64,000 nt of DNA from CANIGN01 sp041391385 (GCA_041391385.1 JAWKOD010000003.1:310001-374000); one strand, 5' to 3'. Counted from the stretch's first letter, positions 9,044 through 17,417 are shown. The notes: a model not told the origin generated them from the sequence alone. A program made the numbers and translations.

Positions 9044-9325
9044 ATGTTTCCTCAATTAGAAATTTTCTTCATGAACGCGTTTTTCCTTTGTCTATCGATT
9101 TCACTTTTTCTTGTGTTAAGTCGACTAAAAGCAGGCCCTTCTTTGGCAGATAGGGTTGCAGCTATTGATTTATTTACAACAATTCTTCTTTCAGCCATTG
9201 CCGTAGCCTCCATCTACGTTAGAGAAGTCGTTTACTTTGATATAGCGCTTGTCCTAGCTCTTTTTGGATTTTTAGGAACAGCACTTTATGCTCGATTCAT
9301 TAGTAACCAGGGAGCTGCAAAATGA
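9044..9325 (+). CDS. mrpF: Mrp antiporter subunit F
   Basis: A 93-residue, three-helix protein of the MnhF/MrpF family. The second half of the first helix runs into LKAGPSLADRVAAIDLF, the family signature, followed by a helix with VVYFDIALVLALFGFLGT. It follows mrpE by one base and overlaps mrpG by ATGA. Confidence 0.93.
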   Translation: MFPQLEIFFMNAFFLCLSISLFLVLSRLKAGPSLADRVAAIDLFTTILLSAIAVASIYVREVVYFDIALVLALFGFLGTALYARFISNQGAAK

Positions 9326-9660
9326 GAGACCTTCTCGTAGCTTTTCTTTTGTTCCTTTCTGGTCTTTTCATTCTACTTGCATCCTTAGGGCTTAAACGCT
9401 TTCCTGACCTTTACTGCCGACTTCATGCAAGCTGCAAAGCTTCAACTCTGGCTAAGATTTTTAGCTTTTCAGCAGCGGCCATTTACTTTTGGAATCAAAG
9501 CCATGGAGTAGAATTCAAGTTAGCCTGTGTTATCGTTTTTCTTTTTTTCACAAACCCCGTAGGAACTCACCTAATTGCGCGTGCTGGTTACAAACGAGGA
9601 GCAAAACCTGCAAAGATAACCTGGTATGACGATTACTCTTCAGAAAACACTTCTTCATAA
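9322..9660 (+). CDS. mrpG: Mrp antiporter subunit G
   Basis: A 112-residue MnhG/MrpG protein with three helices and the FPDLYCRLHASCKASTLAK motif near residues 28-46, then a FFTNPVGTHLIARAGY segment. Last of the seven mrp genes, overlapping mrpF by four bases. The operon order A-B-C-D-E-F-G is the full group 1 order, with separate A and B subunits. Confidence 0.93.
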   Translation: MRDLLVAFLLFLSGLFILLASLGLKRFPDLYCRLHASCKASTLAKIFSFSAAAIYFWNQSHGVEFKLACVIVFLFFTNPVGTHLIARAGYKRGAKPAKITWYDDYSSENTSS

Positions 9661-9665
9661 TTTTT

Positions 9666-10415
9666 ATGTTTAGAGGACAAGATGTTTACTACCGTGAAGC
9701 TATTCGAATTTGGTTTATCTTAGCTTTTCAAGCTGGCGCGATTAATATCGCAGGCTTTCTTGCATGCCACCGTTTTGTAAGTCACGTTACGGGATTCCCA
9801 ACCTTCTTTGCAGATGACCTTTCTAAGGGAGACTTAAGTGAAGCGTTTAACATATTACTCGTTCCCATTTTCTTTGTATTGGGAACAATGCTTTCTGCTT
9901 GGCATGTAGACCGAAGAATTGAAAGAAAAAAGGCACCTCGTTACACGCTCGTTTTCTCACTGATATGCTTTATGCTCATATTCGTCCTCCTTGTAGGCCA
10001 ACTAGGTTACTTTGGAGTTTTTGGAGAACCTCTACTCTACAAACGAGATTATGCGCTTATGGCTATTTTGTGTGCTGTTAGCGGAATTCAAAATGCCGTC
10101 ATTACAACTGCCTCAGGATACAGAGTAAGAACAACTCATCTAAGTGGAATCACAACGGACTTTGGGATTGGTCTTGTTAATTTGTGGACCAAGAGAAAAG
10201 ACAAAGTCACTTTTGACTCTGAACTAACCATAAACTTTTACCGCTTTGGCACAATAGTATCATTCACTTTGGGTGGAGTAGCTGGAGCTTTCGCATTTAA
10301 ATCTCTGAATTACACAGGATTCATTCTTCCACTCTGCACAGCAATTTTTGTGTGGCGAGATGCAGAACTCAGACAAAGAAAAGCCCTAAGCAAGCAAAGT
10401 GTTCCGGGAGTTTAG
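9666..10415 (+). CDS. DUF1275 (YoaK-like) membrane protein
   Basis: A 249-residue inner-membrane protein with about six helices. AFQAGAINIAGFLACHRFVS, HVTGFPTF and GIQNAVITTASGYRVRTTHLSG are the DUF1275 signatures (the TH-x-SG motif is near residues 158-163). Function of the family is unknown; a transport role is often assumed. It begins five bases after mrpG, so it probably shares the mrp transcript, although it is not a known Mrp component. Confidence 0.85.
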   Translation: MFRGQDVYYREAIRIWFILAFQAGAINIAGFLACHRFVSHVTGFPTFFADDLSKGDLSEAFNILLVPIFFVLGTMLSAWHVDRRIERKKAPRYTLVFSLICFMLIFVLLVGQLGYFGVFGEPLLYKRDYALMAILCAVSGIQNAVITTASGYRVRTTHLSGITTDFGIGLVNLWTKRKDKVTFDSELTINFYRFGTIVSFTLGGVAGAFAFKSLNYTGFILPLCTAIFVWRDAELRQRKALSKQSVPGV

Positions 10416-10557
10416 TTTTAGCGTAAAAATTATTTAAGACGTCTAAGAACGCTCCGCAAGGGTAGCTCGATGTTTGGGCAAAAGCAGGAATTGACGATGC
10501 GCGGCGGTCGTGACTATAAGCCGATTCAATATACGTTCCCAGAAAGGAATCTAAATC

Positions 10558-11142
10558 ATGAAAAAAATCCCCATTCTCCTCACCCTCATTTTCTCAATTT
10601 TCGCTCAAGCAGATCAATGCGCATGGAATGAATATTCCATAAGTGCAGCAGCACGAGAAATCATTAAAAACATGGCTGAAGTTAACAATCAAAAGCCAAG
10701 CATTTATACATATTGCGAGCCTTGTGGCGAAAAAGAAATGAACCGCGTGTATCTTGTTGAAAAAGGAAACGTAGAAGGTAATCAAAATCCTTATGATGTC
10801 ACAGTAAACAGAATGACGACTCCAATTCCTGCAGACGCAGCCACTGGGGACAACAAGCCTTCTATACGTTCTGGCTTATGGCAGTTAACTGTTCACCATA
10901 ACAGAGAATTTGGTTCCTATAGTCGTTTCGATCTTGCTTATACCTATGTAAAAATCGCTGCAAACCGCTATGCCAATCTTGCCTATGTTGTTGGCTGTCC
11001 CGCAGAAGGCGTGACTCCAGTCATTAAGACAGACGGCGACACCATTAAAGAAGAAGGTGTTGATGAAGAAGGCAAAGCCGAAACAGACGATGGTATCTTT
11101 ATTCGCGATTACACTAAAAATGCCCTTAGAGCAGAAGGTTAA
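10558..11142 (+). CDS. Exported protein of unknown function
   Basis: The 194-residue product starts with a signal peptide (MKKIPILLTLIFSIFAQADQ, cleavage probably after AQA). The mature part has a CEPC motif near residues 53-56, a YVVGC cysteine near the C-terminal third and an acidic C-terminus. I do not recognise a family. An AAAGGA site precedes the ATG, and a strong terminator follows the stop, so it is a single-gene unit. Two cysteine clusters could form disulfides in the periplasm. Confidence 0.75.
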   Translation: MKKIPILLTLIFSIFAQADQCAWNEYSISAAAREIIKNMAEVNNQKPSIYTYCEPCGEKEMNRVYLVEKGNVEGNQNPYDVTVNRMTTPIPADAATGDNKPSIRSGLWQLTVHHNREFGSYSRFDLAYTYVKIAANRYANLAYVVGCPAEGVTPVIKTDGDTIKEEGVDEEGKAETDDGIFIRDYTKNALRAEG

Positions 11143-11169
11143 ATCCTAGCGTACTCCCTCTTAAACACC

Positions 11170-11212
11170 CCCCAAGATTCGGAATCTTAGATACCGAATC
11201 TTGGGGTTTTTT
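11170..11212 (+). terminator. Rho-independent terminator
   Basis: A 13-bp perfect stem (11170-11182 with 11194-11206) followed by six T. It ends the transcript of the exported protein gene and insulates the sigma-54 promoter downstream. Confidence 0.9.
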
Positions 11213-11319
11213 ATTGCCTAATTTATAGACAGTGCCGTCAATGCGCGTCTCTATGTCTCCGTTTTAGAGTGAAATACAACCAAACAAAGAAGGCAGGCAC
11301 TCGATAGCACCGTATTGTT

Positions 11320-11335
11320 TGGCATAGCGATTGCA
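11320..11335 (+). promoter_or_regulatory. Sigma-54 (-24/-12) promoter
   Basis: TGGCATAGCGATTGCA matches the sigma-54 consensus TGGCAC/T-R-N4-TTGCW, with exactly 10 bases between the GG and GC dinucleotides. Expected start of transcription is near 11347, which leaves about 30 bases to the ATG at 11376. Upstream activator sites are not evident. Confidence 0.75.
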
Positions 11336-11375
11336 ACTCTCCATCTGAAATTTATTTTAAAGAGGTGCTAAACGT

Positions 11376-11918
11376 ATGCCGTATTCTAAAAGAACAAAGA
11401 AATCTCAGCTTTCTAAGAAGAAAGTTGCACAAATTACCCCTCGTGATTACACAACAATGGGAGTTCATCCTTCCTACGTACACTTTAACCCTGCTGGCGA
11501 AAAGCAAATGATTTTACCTATTTCTCATAGTCTAGAGAAATGGATCCTCATGATCTTACTCGCTTTCGCAATGGCTGCTTTCCTTGGTTTTAAAATGCTT
11601 GAGAATTCTGAACTTGCATTTAGCCTTACAGACGGTAGTACCGAAAACTTTGCAGCTCATTCAGTTTCAAACGAAAAAGAATTTAAAAATGAATTCAATA
11701 AAAGTCGCGATGAAGCTAGGGCTATAATGCAAAAGCACAAACAAGCTAAGTCTATTAAAACATCACCTAAATATGGCAAAGGACAAAAGAAATACTACGC
11801 TAAAAAGAAGTCTAAGCTTAGTAGGTCAAAGAAAGTAGCTAAAAGAAAGTCACATAAAAGAAAAGGACAAGTGGCTAAAAGAAGAACTCGCAGCAAGAAA
11901 TCCGTAGCTAGCAAATAG
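11376..11918 (+). CDS. Single-pass membrane protein with a histone-like basic tail
   Basis: The 180-residue protein has a basic N-terminus, one membrane helix at about 55-73 and a long hydrophilic part. From about residue 116 to the end it is dominated by Lys, Arg, Ser and Ala in short KKxK and KRK runs, resembling the tails of H1-like or SpoIIIE-independent DNA-binding proteins, although no defined family is recognised. The tail follows the helix; with Lys/Arg also at the N-terminus, topology is ambiguous. It lies 40 bases behind a sigma-54 promoter and ahead of a bidirectional terminator, so it is a single-gene regulated unit. Possible roles are nucleoid or polyanion tethering to the membrane; this is speculation. 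Confidence 0.8.
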   Translation: MPYSKRTKKSQLSKKKVAQITPRDYTTMGVHPSYVHFNPAGEKQMILPISHSLEKWILMILLAFAMAAFLGFKMLENSELAFSLTDGSTENFAAHSVSNEKEFKNEFNKSRDEARAIMQKHKQAKSIKTSPKYGKGQKKYYAKKKSKLSRSKKVAKRKSHKRKGQVAKRRTRSKKSVASK

Positions 11919-11942
11919 ATAGATAAGCACTCTAAATAAAAT

Positions 11943-11987
11943 AAAAAAAGCCTCTTTGCGAATCACCTTCGCAAAGAGGCTTTTTTT
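11943..11987. terminator. Bidirectional rho-independent terminator
   Basis: A 13-bp perfect stem (11950-11962 with 11968-11980, 5-base loop) flanked by A7 and T7. It sits between convergent genes and serves both the basic membrane protein (plus) and nrdB (minus). Confidence 0.92.
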
Positions 11988-12008
11988 ATTACCAATCAAG
12001 ATACTGAC

Positions 12009-13082
12009 TTAATCCCAGCTAAGAGCTCCGCCGGATTGATATTCAATAACTCTAGTTTCAAAGAAATTCTTCTCTTTCTTTAAGTCAGCTATTTCACTCA
12101 TCCAGGGGAAGGGATTTTCGGTATTAAAGATTTTAGGAAGACCAATTTTCTCAAGTCTTCTGTCTGCAATAAAACCAACATATTGTTCAAACATTTTTGC
12201 GTTTAAGCCCAAAACACCCTTAGGCAAACAATCCTTCGCATAAAGTGATTCAAGGTGAGCAGCTTCACGAATAAGTTGAATCATTTTCTCTTGGAATTCT
12301 TTAGTCCAAAGATCAGGGTTCTCAATCTTAATTTGGTTGATCAAATCGATACCAAAGTTCATGTGCTTGGTTTCATCTCTCATTATGTACTGGAATTGTT
12401 CACCAACACCTACGAGTTGATTACGTCTTTGGAAAGAGAGCATCATCGCAAAACCGCTATAGAAAAAGATACCTTCCATGATGATGTAAAAACCAATAAG
12501 GTTTTCTAAGAACTTCTGTGATCCTTCAAATGTCTCCGTTGAAAAATGCGGATCCATAATGTCTTTTGTAAGTTGAAGCTCGAATGCGTCTTTGTTGTGA
12601 ATACTCACAACTTCACGATACATGTTGAAAACCTCACCCTCATCCACGTTCAAGCTTTCAACAATATATTGAAATGCGTGGCTGTGAATAGCTTCTTCAA
12701 AAGCCTGACGCAAAAGATACTGACGACATTCAGGATTAGTTACATGCTTATAAATGGCAAGTGTAAGGTTGTTCGCAACAAGCGACTCCGCCGTAGCAAA
12801 GAAACCAAGGTTACGTTTAATTACAAGACGCTCATCCGGTGTAAGAATATTAGATTTCCACAACTCAATATCTCTCGCCATGGGGACTTCTTGTGGCATC
12901 CAGTGGTTAGCGCAACTATCGAGATAGTTCTGCCATGCCCACTTATACTTAATAGGTACCAACTGATTCAAATCGCTTCTACAGTTAATAACTCTCTTTT
13001 CATCCACATGAACGCGGGCTTTTACAGCATGTTTTTTAAAAAACTCTTCCTGGCTCGCAACTTGTTCAATAATCTTAGACAT
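12009..13082 (-). CDS. nrdB: Ribonucleotide reductase small subunit, class Ic (R2c)
   Basis: Radical-generating subunit of aerobic ribonucleotide reductase. The 357 residues align throughout with Chlamydia trachomatis R2 as I remember it: LVPIKYKWAW, VPMARDIELWKS, FYIIMEGIFFYSGF, RDETKHMNFGIDLIN and NPFPWMSE. Metal ligands include Glu99 (TAES, where class Ia has Asp), Glu130 and His133. Four residues after His133 the radical position is Phe137 (HSHAF) instead of Tyr. Phe at this site together with Glu99 defines the class Ic group, which uses a Mn/Fe cofactor. The C-terminus (SGGALSWD) is the peptide that docks on NrdA. It lies 21 bases after nrdA in the same operon. Confidence 0.95.
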   Translation of the reverse strand: MSKIIEQVASQEEFFKKHAVKARVHVDEKRVINCRSDLNQLVPIKYKWAWQNYLDSCANHWMPQEVPMARDIELWKSNILTPDERLVIKRNLGFFATAESLVANNLTLAIYKHVTNPECRQYLLRQAFEEAIHSHAFQYIVESLNVDEGEVFNMYREVVSIHNKDAFELQLTKDIMDPHFSTETFEGSQKFLENLIGFYIIMEGIFFYSGFAMMLSFQRRNQLVGVGEQFQYIMRDETKHMNFGIDLINQIKIENPDLWTKEFQEKMIQLIREAAHLESLYAKDCLPKGVLGLNAKMFEQYVGFIADRRLEKIGLPKIFNTENPFPWMSEIADLKKEKNFFETRVIEYQSGGALSWD

Positions 13083-13103
13083 TTTTTTCTACACCCTTTC
13101 TCT

Positions 13104-15641
13104 TTACTGGCACGCTTCGCAATCGGGATTTTCGATTGAGCACGCTTTCACTTCGTTCATCATTTGAGGTTCAAACTCTTCTCGTTCTTTAGCTTCTGCA
13201 GTAACAGGTATTACAGGAGCTACGTTATTGTATTCGCGAGTTGTAAGAGTTGACTTTTCAACTCCTGTCGCAGCAAGAGATCTCAAGTAATAAGTAGTCT
13301 TAAGCCCTTTCTTCCAAGCATAACGATACATTTCATCAAGCTTCTTGCCGTTCGGAGCTTCAATATAAAGGTTCAAGCTCTGTCCCATATCTATCCATTT
13401 TTGACGACGACTCGCGCAGTCAATCAACCACTTAGCAGGAACATCAAAGGCTGTCTGATAAAGCCTCTTAAGGTCTTCAGGGATTGTGTCTACTTGCGCA
13501 AGATTCCCATCATATCTCTTAAGCTGCGTGATCATCTCTTGAGTCCAAAGATTTCGTTCTTTTAAATCTTTTACAAGATATGAGTTAATCAGAGTGAACT
13601 CACCCGACATGTTACTCTTCACAAAAAGGTTTTTATAAGTAGGCTCAATAGACTGTGTGGTTCCTGCAATGTTTGAGATAGTTGCAGTAGGCGCAATCGC
13701 CATACAATTACTGTTTCTCATACCGTGCTTTTTGATGGCTTTTCTAACAGGAGTCCAATCAAGCTTAGTGGAAGTATCCATATCAACCTGATCGGCGCCA
13801 CGAGATTCAGCAACTTTAGCAATAGAGTCCACAGGAAGTATTCCCTGATCCCAAAGACTTCCCTTAAAGCTACTATAAGCTCCTCGCTCTTTAGCCAACT
13901 CAGTAGAGGCTAGAATTGCATTGTAGGAAATCAACTCCATACTTTCATCCGCAAAGTCTACGGCTTGATCAGTGTCATAGGGGATTCTCATCGCATAAAG
14001 CGCATCTTGAAAGCCCATAATTCCCAAACCAACGGGGCGGTGTTTACTGTTAGAGTTTTTACTCTCAGGAATAGGATAATGGTTTTGATCGATAACGTTA
14101 TCGAGCATTCTCATTGCCGTATTCACAGTCTTTGCAACTTTTTCTTTATCCAAGCCCACACCTGGAATGATGTGATTTTGAAGATTCACAGAACCCAAAT
14201 TACAAACTGCAACTTCATCTTTGTTTGTGTTCAAAAGAATCTCAGTACAAAGGTTAGAGCTATGAACAACTCCTACGTGTTGTTGGGGCGATCGCAAGTT
14301 ACTTGGATCTTTAAATGTAATCCAAGGGTGACCCGTTTCGAACAACATGGAGAGCATTTTTCTCCACAACTTAGTTGCTTCAACTGTTTTAAAGTTTTTG
14401 ATCTCGCCTCGTGCAGCTTTTTCTTCGTAAGCCACATAAGCTTTCTCAAAATCCTTGCCATAGAGATCGTGCAAGTCAGAAACGTCTTCAGGAGAGAAAA
14501 GCGTCCAATCTTCTTTTGCTTCAACTCTCTTCATGAACAAATCAGGAATCCAGTTGGCAGTGTTCATATCGTGGCAACGACGACGGTCATCACCCGTGTT
14601 TTTACGAAGCTCAAGATATTCTTCGATGTCGATGTGCCAGCTTTCAAGATAAGAGCAAACAGCGCCCTTTCTCTTGCCGCCTTGATTGACAGCAATAGCC
14701 GTATCATTCGCTACTTTTAAAAATGGAATAACGCCCTGAGAGCTTCCATTCGTACCTTTAATGTGAGCTCCTAATCCACGCACTGGAGTCCAGTCGTTTC
14801 CAAGTCCACCTGAAAACTTAGACAGAAGTGCATTGTCCCTAAGCGCTTTATAGATGTCACCCAAGTCATCTGGGACTGTCGTCAGAAAGCACGAAGAGAG
14901 CTGGGGGTATAGAGTTCCCGAATTAAAGAGAGTGGGAGTTGAAGAGACATAATCGAAGGACGAAAGCAGGTCGTAAAACTCTATTGCTCTCTTCGTACGT
15001 TCCTCGACTGTTGATTCAATAAGAGCCAAGCCCATAGCCACGCGCATCCAAAAGACTTGAGGCAACTCGATACGGCGTCCGTCTACGTGAATAAAATAAC
15101 GGTCATAAAGTGTTTGAAGTCCAAGAAAAGTAAACTTCTCATCGCGCTCTGGCTTAATAGCGGCAGCAATTTCGTCTAGTTTAAAATCTGTTTTAAGCCT
15201 TGGATCCAAGCGTCCTGCTTCGACACCTACGTTAAGGTATTCAGTGAGATAATGACGATAAGCTTCGTCGCGCTCTGCAAGAACAACGGAACGTCCAATA
15301 ACTTCTTCAAATGCAGATTGTAAAAGCAATCGTGCAGTAACGAAGGAGTAAGCAGGGTCGCGCTCAATAAAGGCACGTGTCGCCATAATGGCAGCCTTCA
15401 TGAGTTCATGTTGAGGAATTCCCTCGTAAAGCGCGTTAAGCGTTTCAGAAGTAATAAGTTCCAAATCAACTTCCTTAGCCGTAAAGCCTCGAGTCGACTC
15501 AGCAATGAGCTGGCGAAGCCTTGCCTCATCAAAAGGCACTTGGGTTGCGTCATTAAGCGTCACAAAGTTGATGACGCCGGGCACTAGACCTTTCGGGTCT
15601 TCAGTTTCAAGAGTAAAAGAGTTGCGTGTGTCCAATGACAT
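13104..15641 (-). CDS. nrdA: Ribonucleotide reductase large subunit
   Basis: Catalytic alpha subunit reducing ribonucleoside diphosphates. I choose the ATG at 15641, which has TTGGAGGT upstream, giving 845 residues; a longer reading has no support. Residues 25-110 resemble a single ATP-cone. Catalytic residues are visible: Cys251 (SSCFL), Asn463-x-Cys465-x-Glu467 (NLCTE) and Cys480 (AVCNLGS). The C-terminal CEAC pair can re-reduce the active site via thioredoxin or glutaredoxin. Partner nrdB is a class Ic subunit. The gene is preceded by a structured leader and NrdR boxes. Shorter than chlamydial NrdA, which carries several ATP-cones. Confidence 0.95.
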   Translation of the reverse strand: MSLDTRNSFTLETEDPKGLVPGVINFVTLNDATQVPFDEARLRQLIAESTRGFTAKEVDLELITSETLNALYEGIPQHELMKAAIMATRAFIERDPAYSFVTARLLLQSAFEEVIGRSVVLAERDEAYRHYLTEYLNVGVEAGRLDPRLKTDFKLDEIAAAIKPERDEKFTFLGLQTLYDRYFIHVDGRRIELPQVFWMRVAMGLALIESTVEERTKRAIEFYDLLSSFDYVSSTPTLFNSGTLYPQLSSCFLTTVPDDLGDIYKALRDNALLSKFSGGLGNDWTPVRGLGAHIKGTNGSSQGVIPFLKVANDTAIAVNQGGKRKGAVCSYLESWHIDIEEYLELRKNTGDDRRRCHDMNTANWIPDLFMKRVEAKEDWTLFSPEDVSDLHDLYGKDFEKAYVAYEEKAARGEIKNFKTVEATKLWRKMLSMLFETGHPWITFKDPSNLRSPQQHVGVVHSSNLCTEILLNTNKDEVAVCNLGSVNLQNHIIPGVGLDKEKVAKTVNTAMRMLDNVIDQNHYPIPESKNSNSKHRPVGLGIMGFQDALYAMRIPYDTDQAVDFADESMELISYNAILASTELAKERGAYSSFKGSLWDQGILPVDSIAKVAESRGADQVDMDTSTKLDWTPVRKAIKKHGMRNSNCMAIAPTATISNIAGTTQSIEPTYKNLFVKSNMSGEFTLINSYLVKDLKERNLWTQEMITQLKRYDGNLAQVDTIPEDLKRLYQTAFDVPAKWLIDCASRRQKWIDMGQSLNLYIEAPNGKKLDEMYRYAWKKGLKTTYYLRSLAATGVEKSTLTTREYNNVAPVIPVTAEAKEREEFEPQMMNEVKACSIENPDCEACQ

Positions 15642-15702
15642 TCTAAAATTACCTCCAAGTAAATTTGGGACGTTATATAGGATTTGTGCTGGCACCCTCC
15701 CG

Positions 15703-15842
15703 TGTTCGTCTGCACTCTTTTAGGAGTGTCGAACAGGCATCAGCAGATCCTCTTGGCCGCCTCGGCTAGGTCACTGTTTTCTGACAGTTAACCTTAGCTT
15801 TTCAAGCTTCCAACCCAACTCTTTCGAGTTGTTTCGGAGGCG
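15703..15842 (-). promoter_or_regulatory. Structured 5' leader RNA of nrdAB
   Basis: On the minus strand, between the NrdR boxes and the nrdA ribosome site, five helices can be drawn. A closing helix pairs 15837-15842 with 15758-15763 (CGCCUC/GAGGCG). Inside it are three hairpins: 15816-15831 (6 bp, GAAA loop), 15796-15808 (5 bp) and 15769-15793 (5 bp plus 3 bp). A further hairpin 15703-15735 (6 bp plus 5 bp) lies outside. CCUCC at 15836-15840 could alternatively pair with the GGAGG of the nrdA ribosome site at 15652-15656. I recognise no known riboswitch class. This is a candidate regulatory RNA found by hand folding only. Confidence 0.45.
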
Positions 15843-15878
15843 TCTTGCTCCAGCTTCGGGGCTCTACATTTAAGAGTC

Positions 15879-15926
15879 ACACAACATATAGACGGATTCA
15901 AGGCCATATATGACCATATATTGTAA
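15879..15926 (-). promoter_or_regulatory. Paired NrdR boxes upstream of nrdAB
   Basis: Two 16-base sites, 15879-15894 (ACACAACATATAGACG) and 15911-15926 (TGACCATATATTGTAA), each match the NrdR consensus ACACwATATwTwGTGT at about 11 of 16 positions. Their starts are 32 bases apart, three helical turns, as usual for NrdR tandem boxes. They lie about 240 bases before nrdA, at the likely promoter. NrdR is the ATP/dATP-sensing repressor of ribonucleotide reductase genes; nrdR is not in this window. Confidence 0.6.
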
Positions 15927-16145
15927 TTTTTTTATTTTTTTTTCTTTTGGGCCTAAAAGCCCACCCCAAGCAAAGCGACCTTTTAACGCGGAGTGACCAT
16001 TAGCAAAATTTTGGCTTTTCAGCCTTAGAAACCTCGCACAAAACTCTTCAAGCCCTGACACCCCTAAGTATTGACTTTATCTAAGTTACGCCGAGAATAA
16101 TGCACATTCTTAAAAGCAGCCTAAGACATCGTCGACGCCCAAAAC
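15927..16145. other. Intergenic stretch between nrdAB control region and the CPA1 gene
   Basis: T-rich on the plus strand near 15926-15950, with a small inverted repeat (TGGGC/GCCCA) at about 15949-15964 that lacks a correctly placed U-tract for either strand. Nothing else identifiable. Confidence 0.4.
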
Positions 16146-17372
16146 TTAACTCTTACGAAGGGCCATTGGGAAACTAAGCCCTTGCACCAATATAGAAAAA
16201 ACCACGACCACGTAGGTCAGGCTTAACACAACACTTCGCTCAGGAGATGCTGGAAGAGAAAGCGCAAGGGCAATTGAAATTCCACCCCTGAGACCGCCCC
16301 ACGTTAAAATCTTGATTGCTCCTGGAGAAAAACTACGCCACTTCTTAAGAAACAAAATAGGAAGTGCAACACTCACATAGCGACTTAGAAGGGTAATTGG
16401 AATAACAATGACTCCCGCTAAAATGTAACTCAGATATGGAAAAATAACTAAGAGCTCTAAGCCAATAAACATGAATAAAAATGCATTAAGTATCTCGTCA
16501 ATTAACTCCCAAAACATATCCAGTCGCTCAGCCGTTTGATCACTCATTGCGAAACTCTTACCCTGATTTCCCATGAGCAAGCCGGCTACAACCATAGCGA
16601 TAGGGCCCGAACTATGCAGAGCCATTGCCAGGGTGTAACCACCCATCACAAGAGCGAGTGTAATTAAAATTTCAACCTTGTACTCGTCTATGCTTCTTAA
16701 AAGCCTAAAAGCAAAGTATCCGAGCACAAGCCCTACAAGCGCACCACCCAAAGCCTCCTTAAGAAACAAAACCACAACATCAGAAGCGCTTAAGTGCGCT
16801 CCTTCATAAACAATTTTGTAGAGGATAAGAAAAACAACCACTCCAACGCCATCATTAAAAAGTGACTCTCCTGCTATTTTGGTCTCTAGCGCTTTAGGTG
16901 CTTTGTTCTTTTTCATTAAAGACAAAACCGCAATGGGATCCGTCGGTGAAATGAGCGAGCCGAAAAGCAAGCAATGCAAAAAACTCATCTCAATATGAAG
17001 AGCTTGCAACAAAAGATAAGTTCCTGTGCCCACAAAAAACGTCGAAAAAATGAGCCCAAAAGTTGCTAAAGAAAAAATTGCACCCCTCTGTTGCTTGAGA
17101 TCGTCTAAGTTCACGTGAAGCGCTCCTGCAAAAAGCAAAAAACTCAATAGGATTTGCATCAGGGTGACTTGAAAAGGAACTTGATTGAGTATCTCCCTCG
17201 CTTGGGCTTCATAATGAATACCCGCCTTACCAATCAATAAAATTGCGAATGAAAAAAGCAACGAAGTGAGCATGATGCCAATTGTTGTTGGGAGCTTAAT
17301 GTAGCGATAATTCAGATAAGAAAATAAAGCCGCCATGCAAATAAGGAGTGATGTAACTTCAAAAAGATTCAC
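16146..17372 (-). CDS. CPA1-family Na+/H+ antiporter (NhaP-like)
   Basis: A 408-residue inner-membrane protein with about twelve helices and almost no cytosolic tail. SLISPTDPIAVLSLMKK and GESLFNDGVGVVVF are the two CPA1 ion-site motifs, the second holding the ND pair of electroneutral exchangers. A LTWGGLRGGISIALALSLP segment near the C-terminus is also typical. It should exchange Na+ or K+ for protons across the inner membrane and could act with Mrp in ion homeostasis. No TrkA-type regulatory domain is present. Confidence 0.9.
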   Translation of the reverse strand: MNLFEVTSLLICMAALFSYLNYRYIKLPTTIGIMLTSLLFSFAILLIGKAGIHYEAQAREILNQVPFQVTLMQILLSFLLFAGALHVNLDDLKQQRGAIFSLATFGLIFSTFFVGTGTYLLLQALHIEMSFLHCLLFGSLISPTDPIAVLSLMKKNKAPKALETKIAGESLFNDGVGVVVFLILYKIVYEGAHLSASDVVVLFLKEALGGALVGLVLGYFAFRLLRSIDEYKVEILITLALVMGGYTLAMALHSSGPIAMVVAGLLMGNQGKSFAMSDQTAERLDMFWELIDEILNAFLFMFIGLELLVIFPYLSYILAGVIVIPITLLSRYVSVALPILFLKKWRSFSPGAIKILTWGGLRGGISIALALSLPASPERSVVLSLTYVVVVFSILVQGLSFPMALRKS

Positions 17373-17417
17373 ACATGAAGATTAGCACATATCAAAGACA
17401 GGTTGTCTTGAATGGCC

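Noticed and set aside
10500..10530. GCCGAT element as a FliA (sigma-28) promoter
   Set aside because: There is no TAAA-type -35 box at the right distance.
13965..14720. Long plus-strand frame antisense to nrdA
   Set aside because: Cysteine- and isoleucine-rich translation without family signal or ribosome site; a shadow of nrdA codon structure.
15700..15800. Cobalamin riboswitch in the nrdA leader
   Set aside because: The conserved B12 box (AGYCMGgAgaCC type) is not present.
15949..15964. TGGGC/GCCCA hairpin as terminator of the CPA1 gene
   Set aside because: On the minus strand it is followed by A-rich, not T-rich, sequence.
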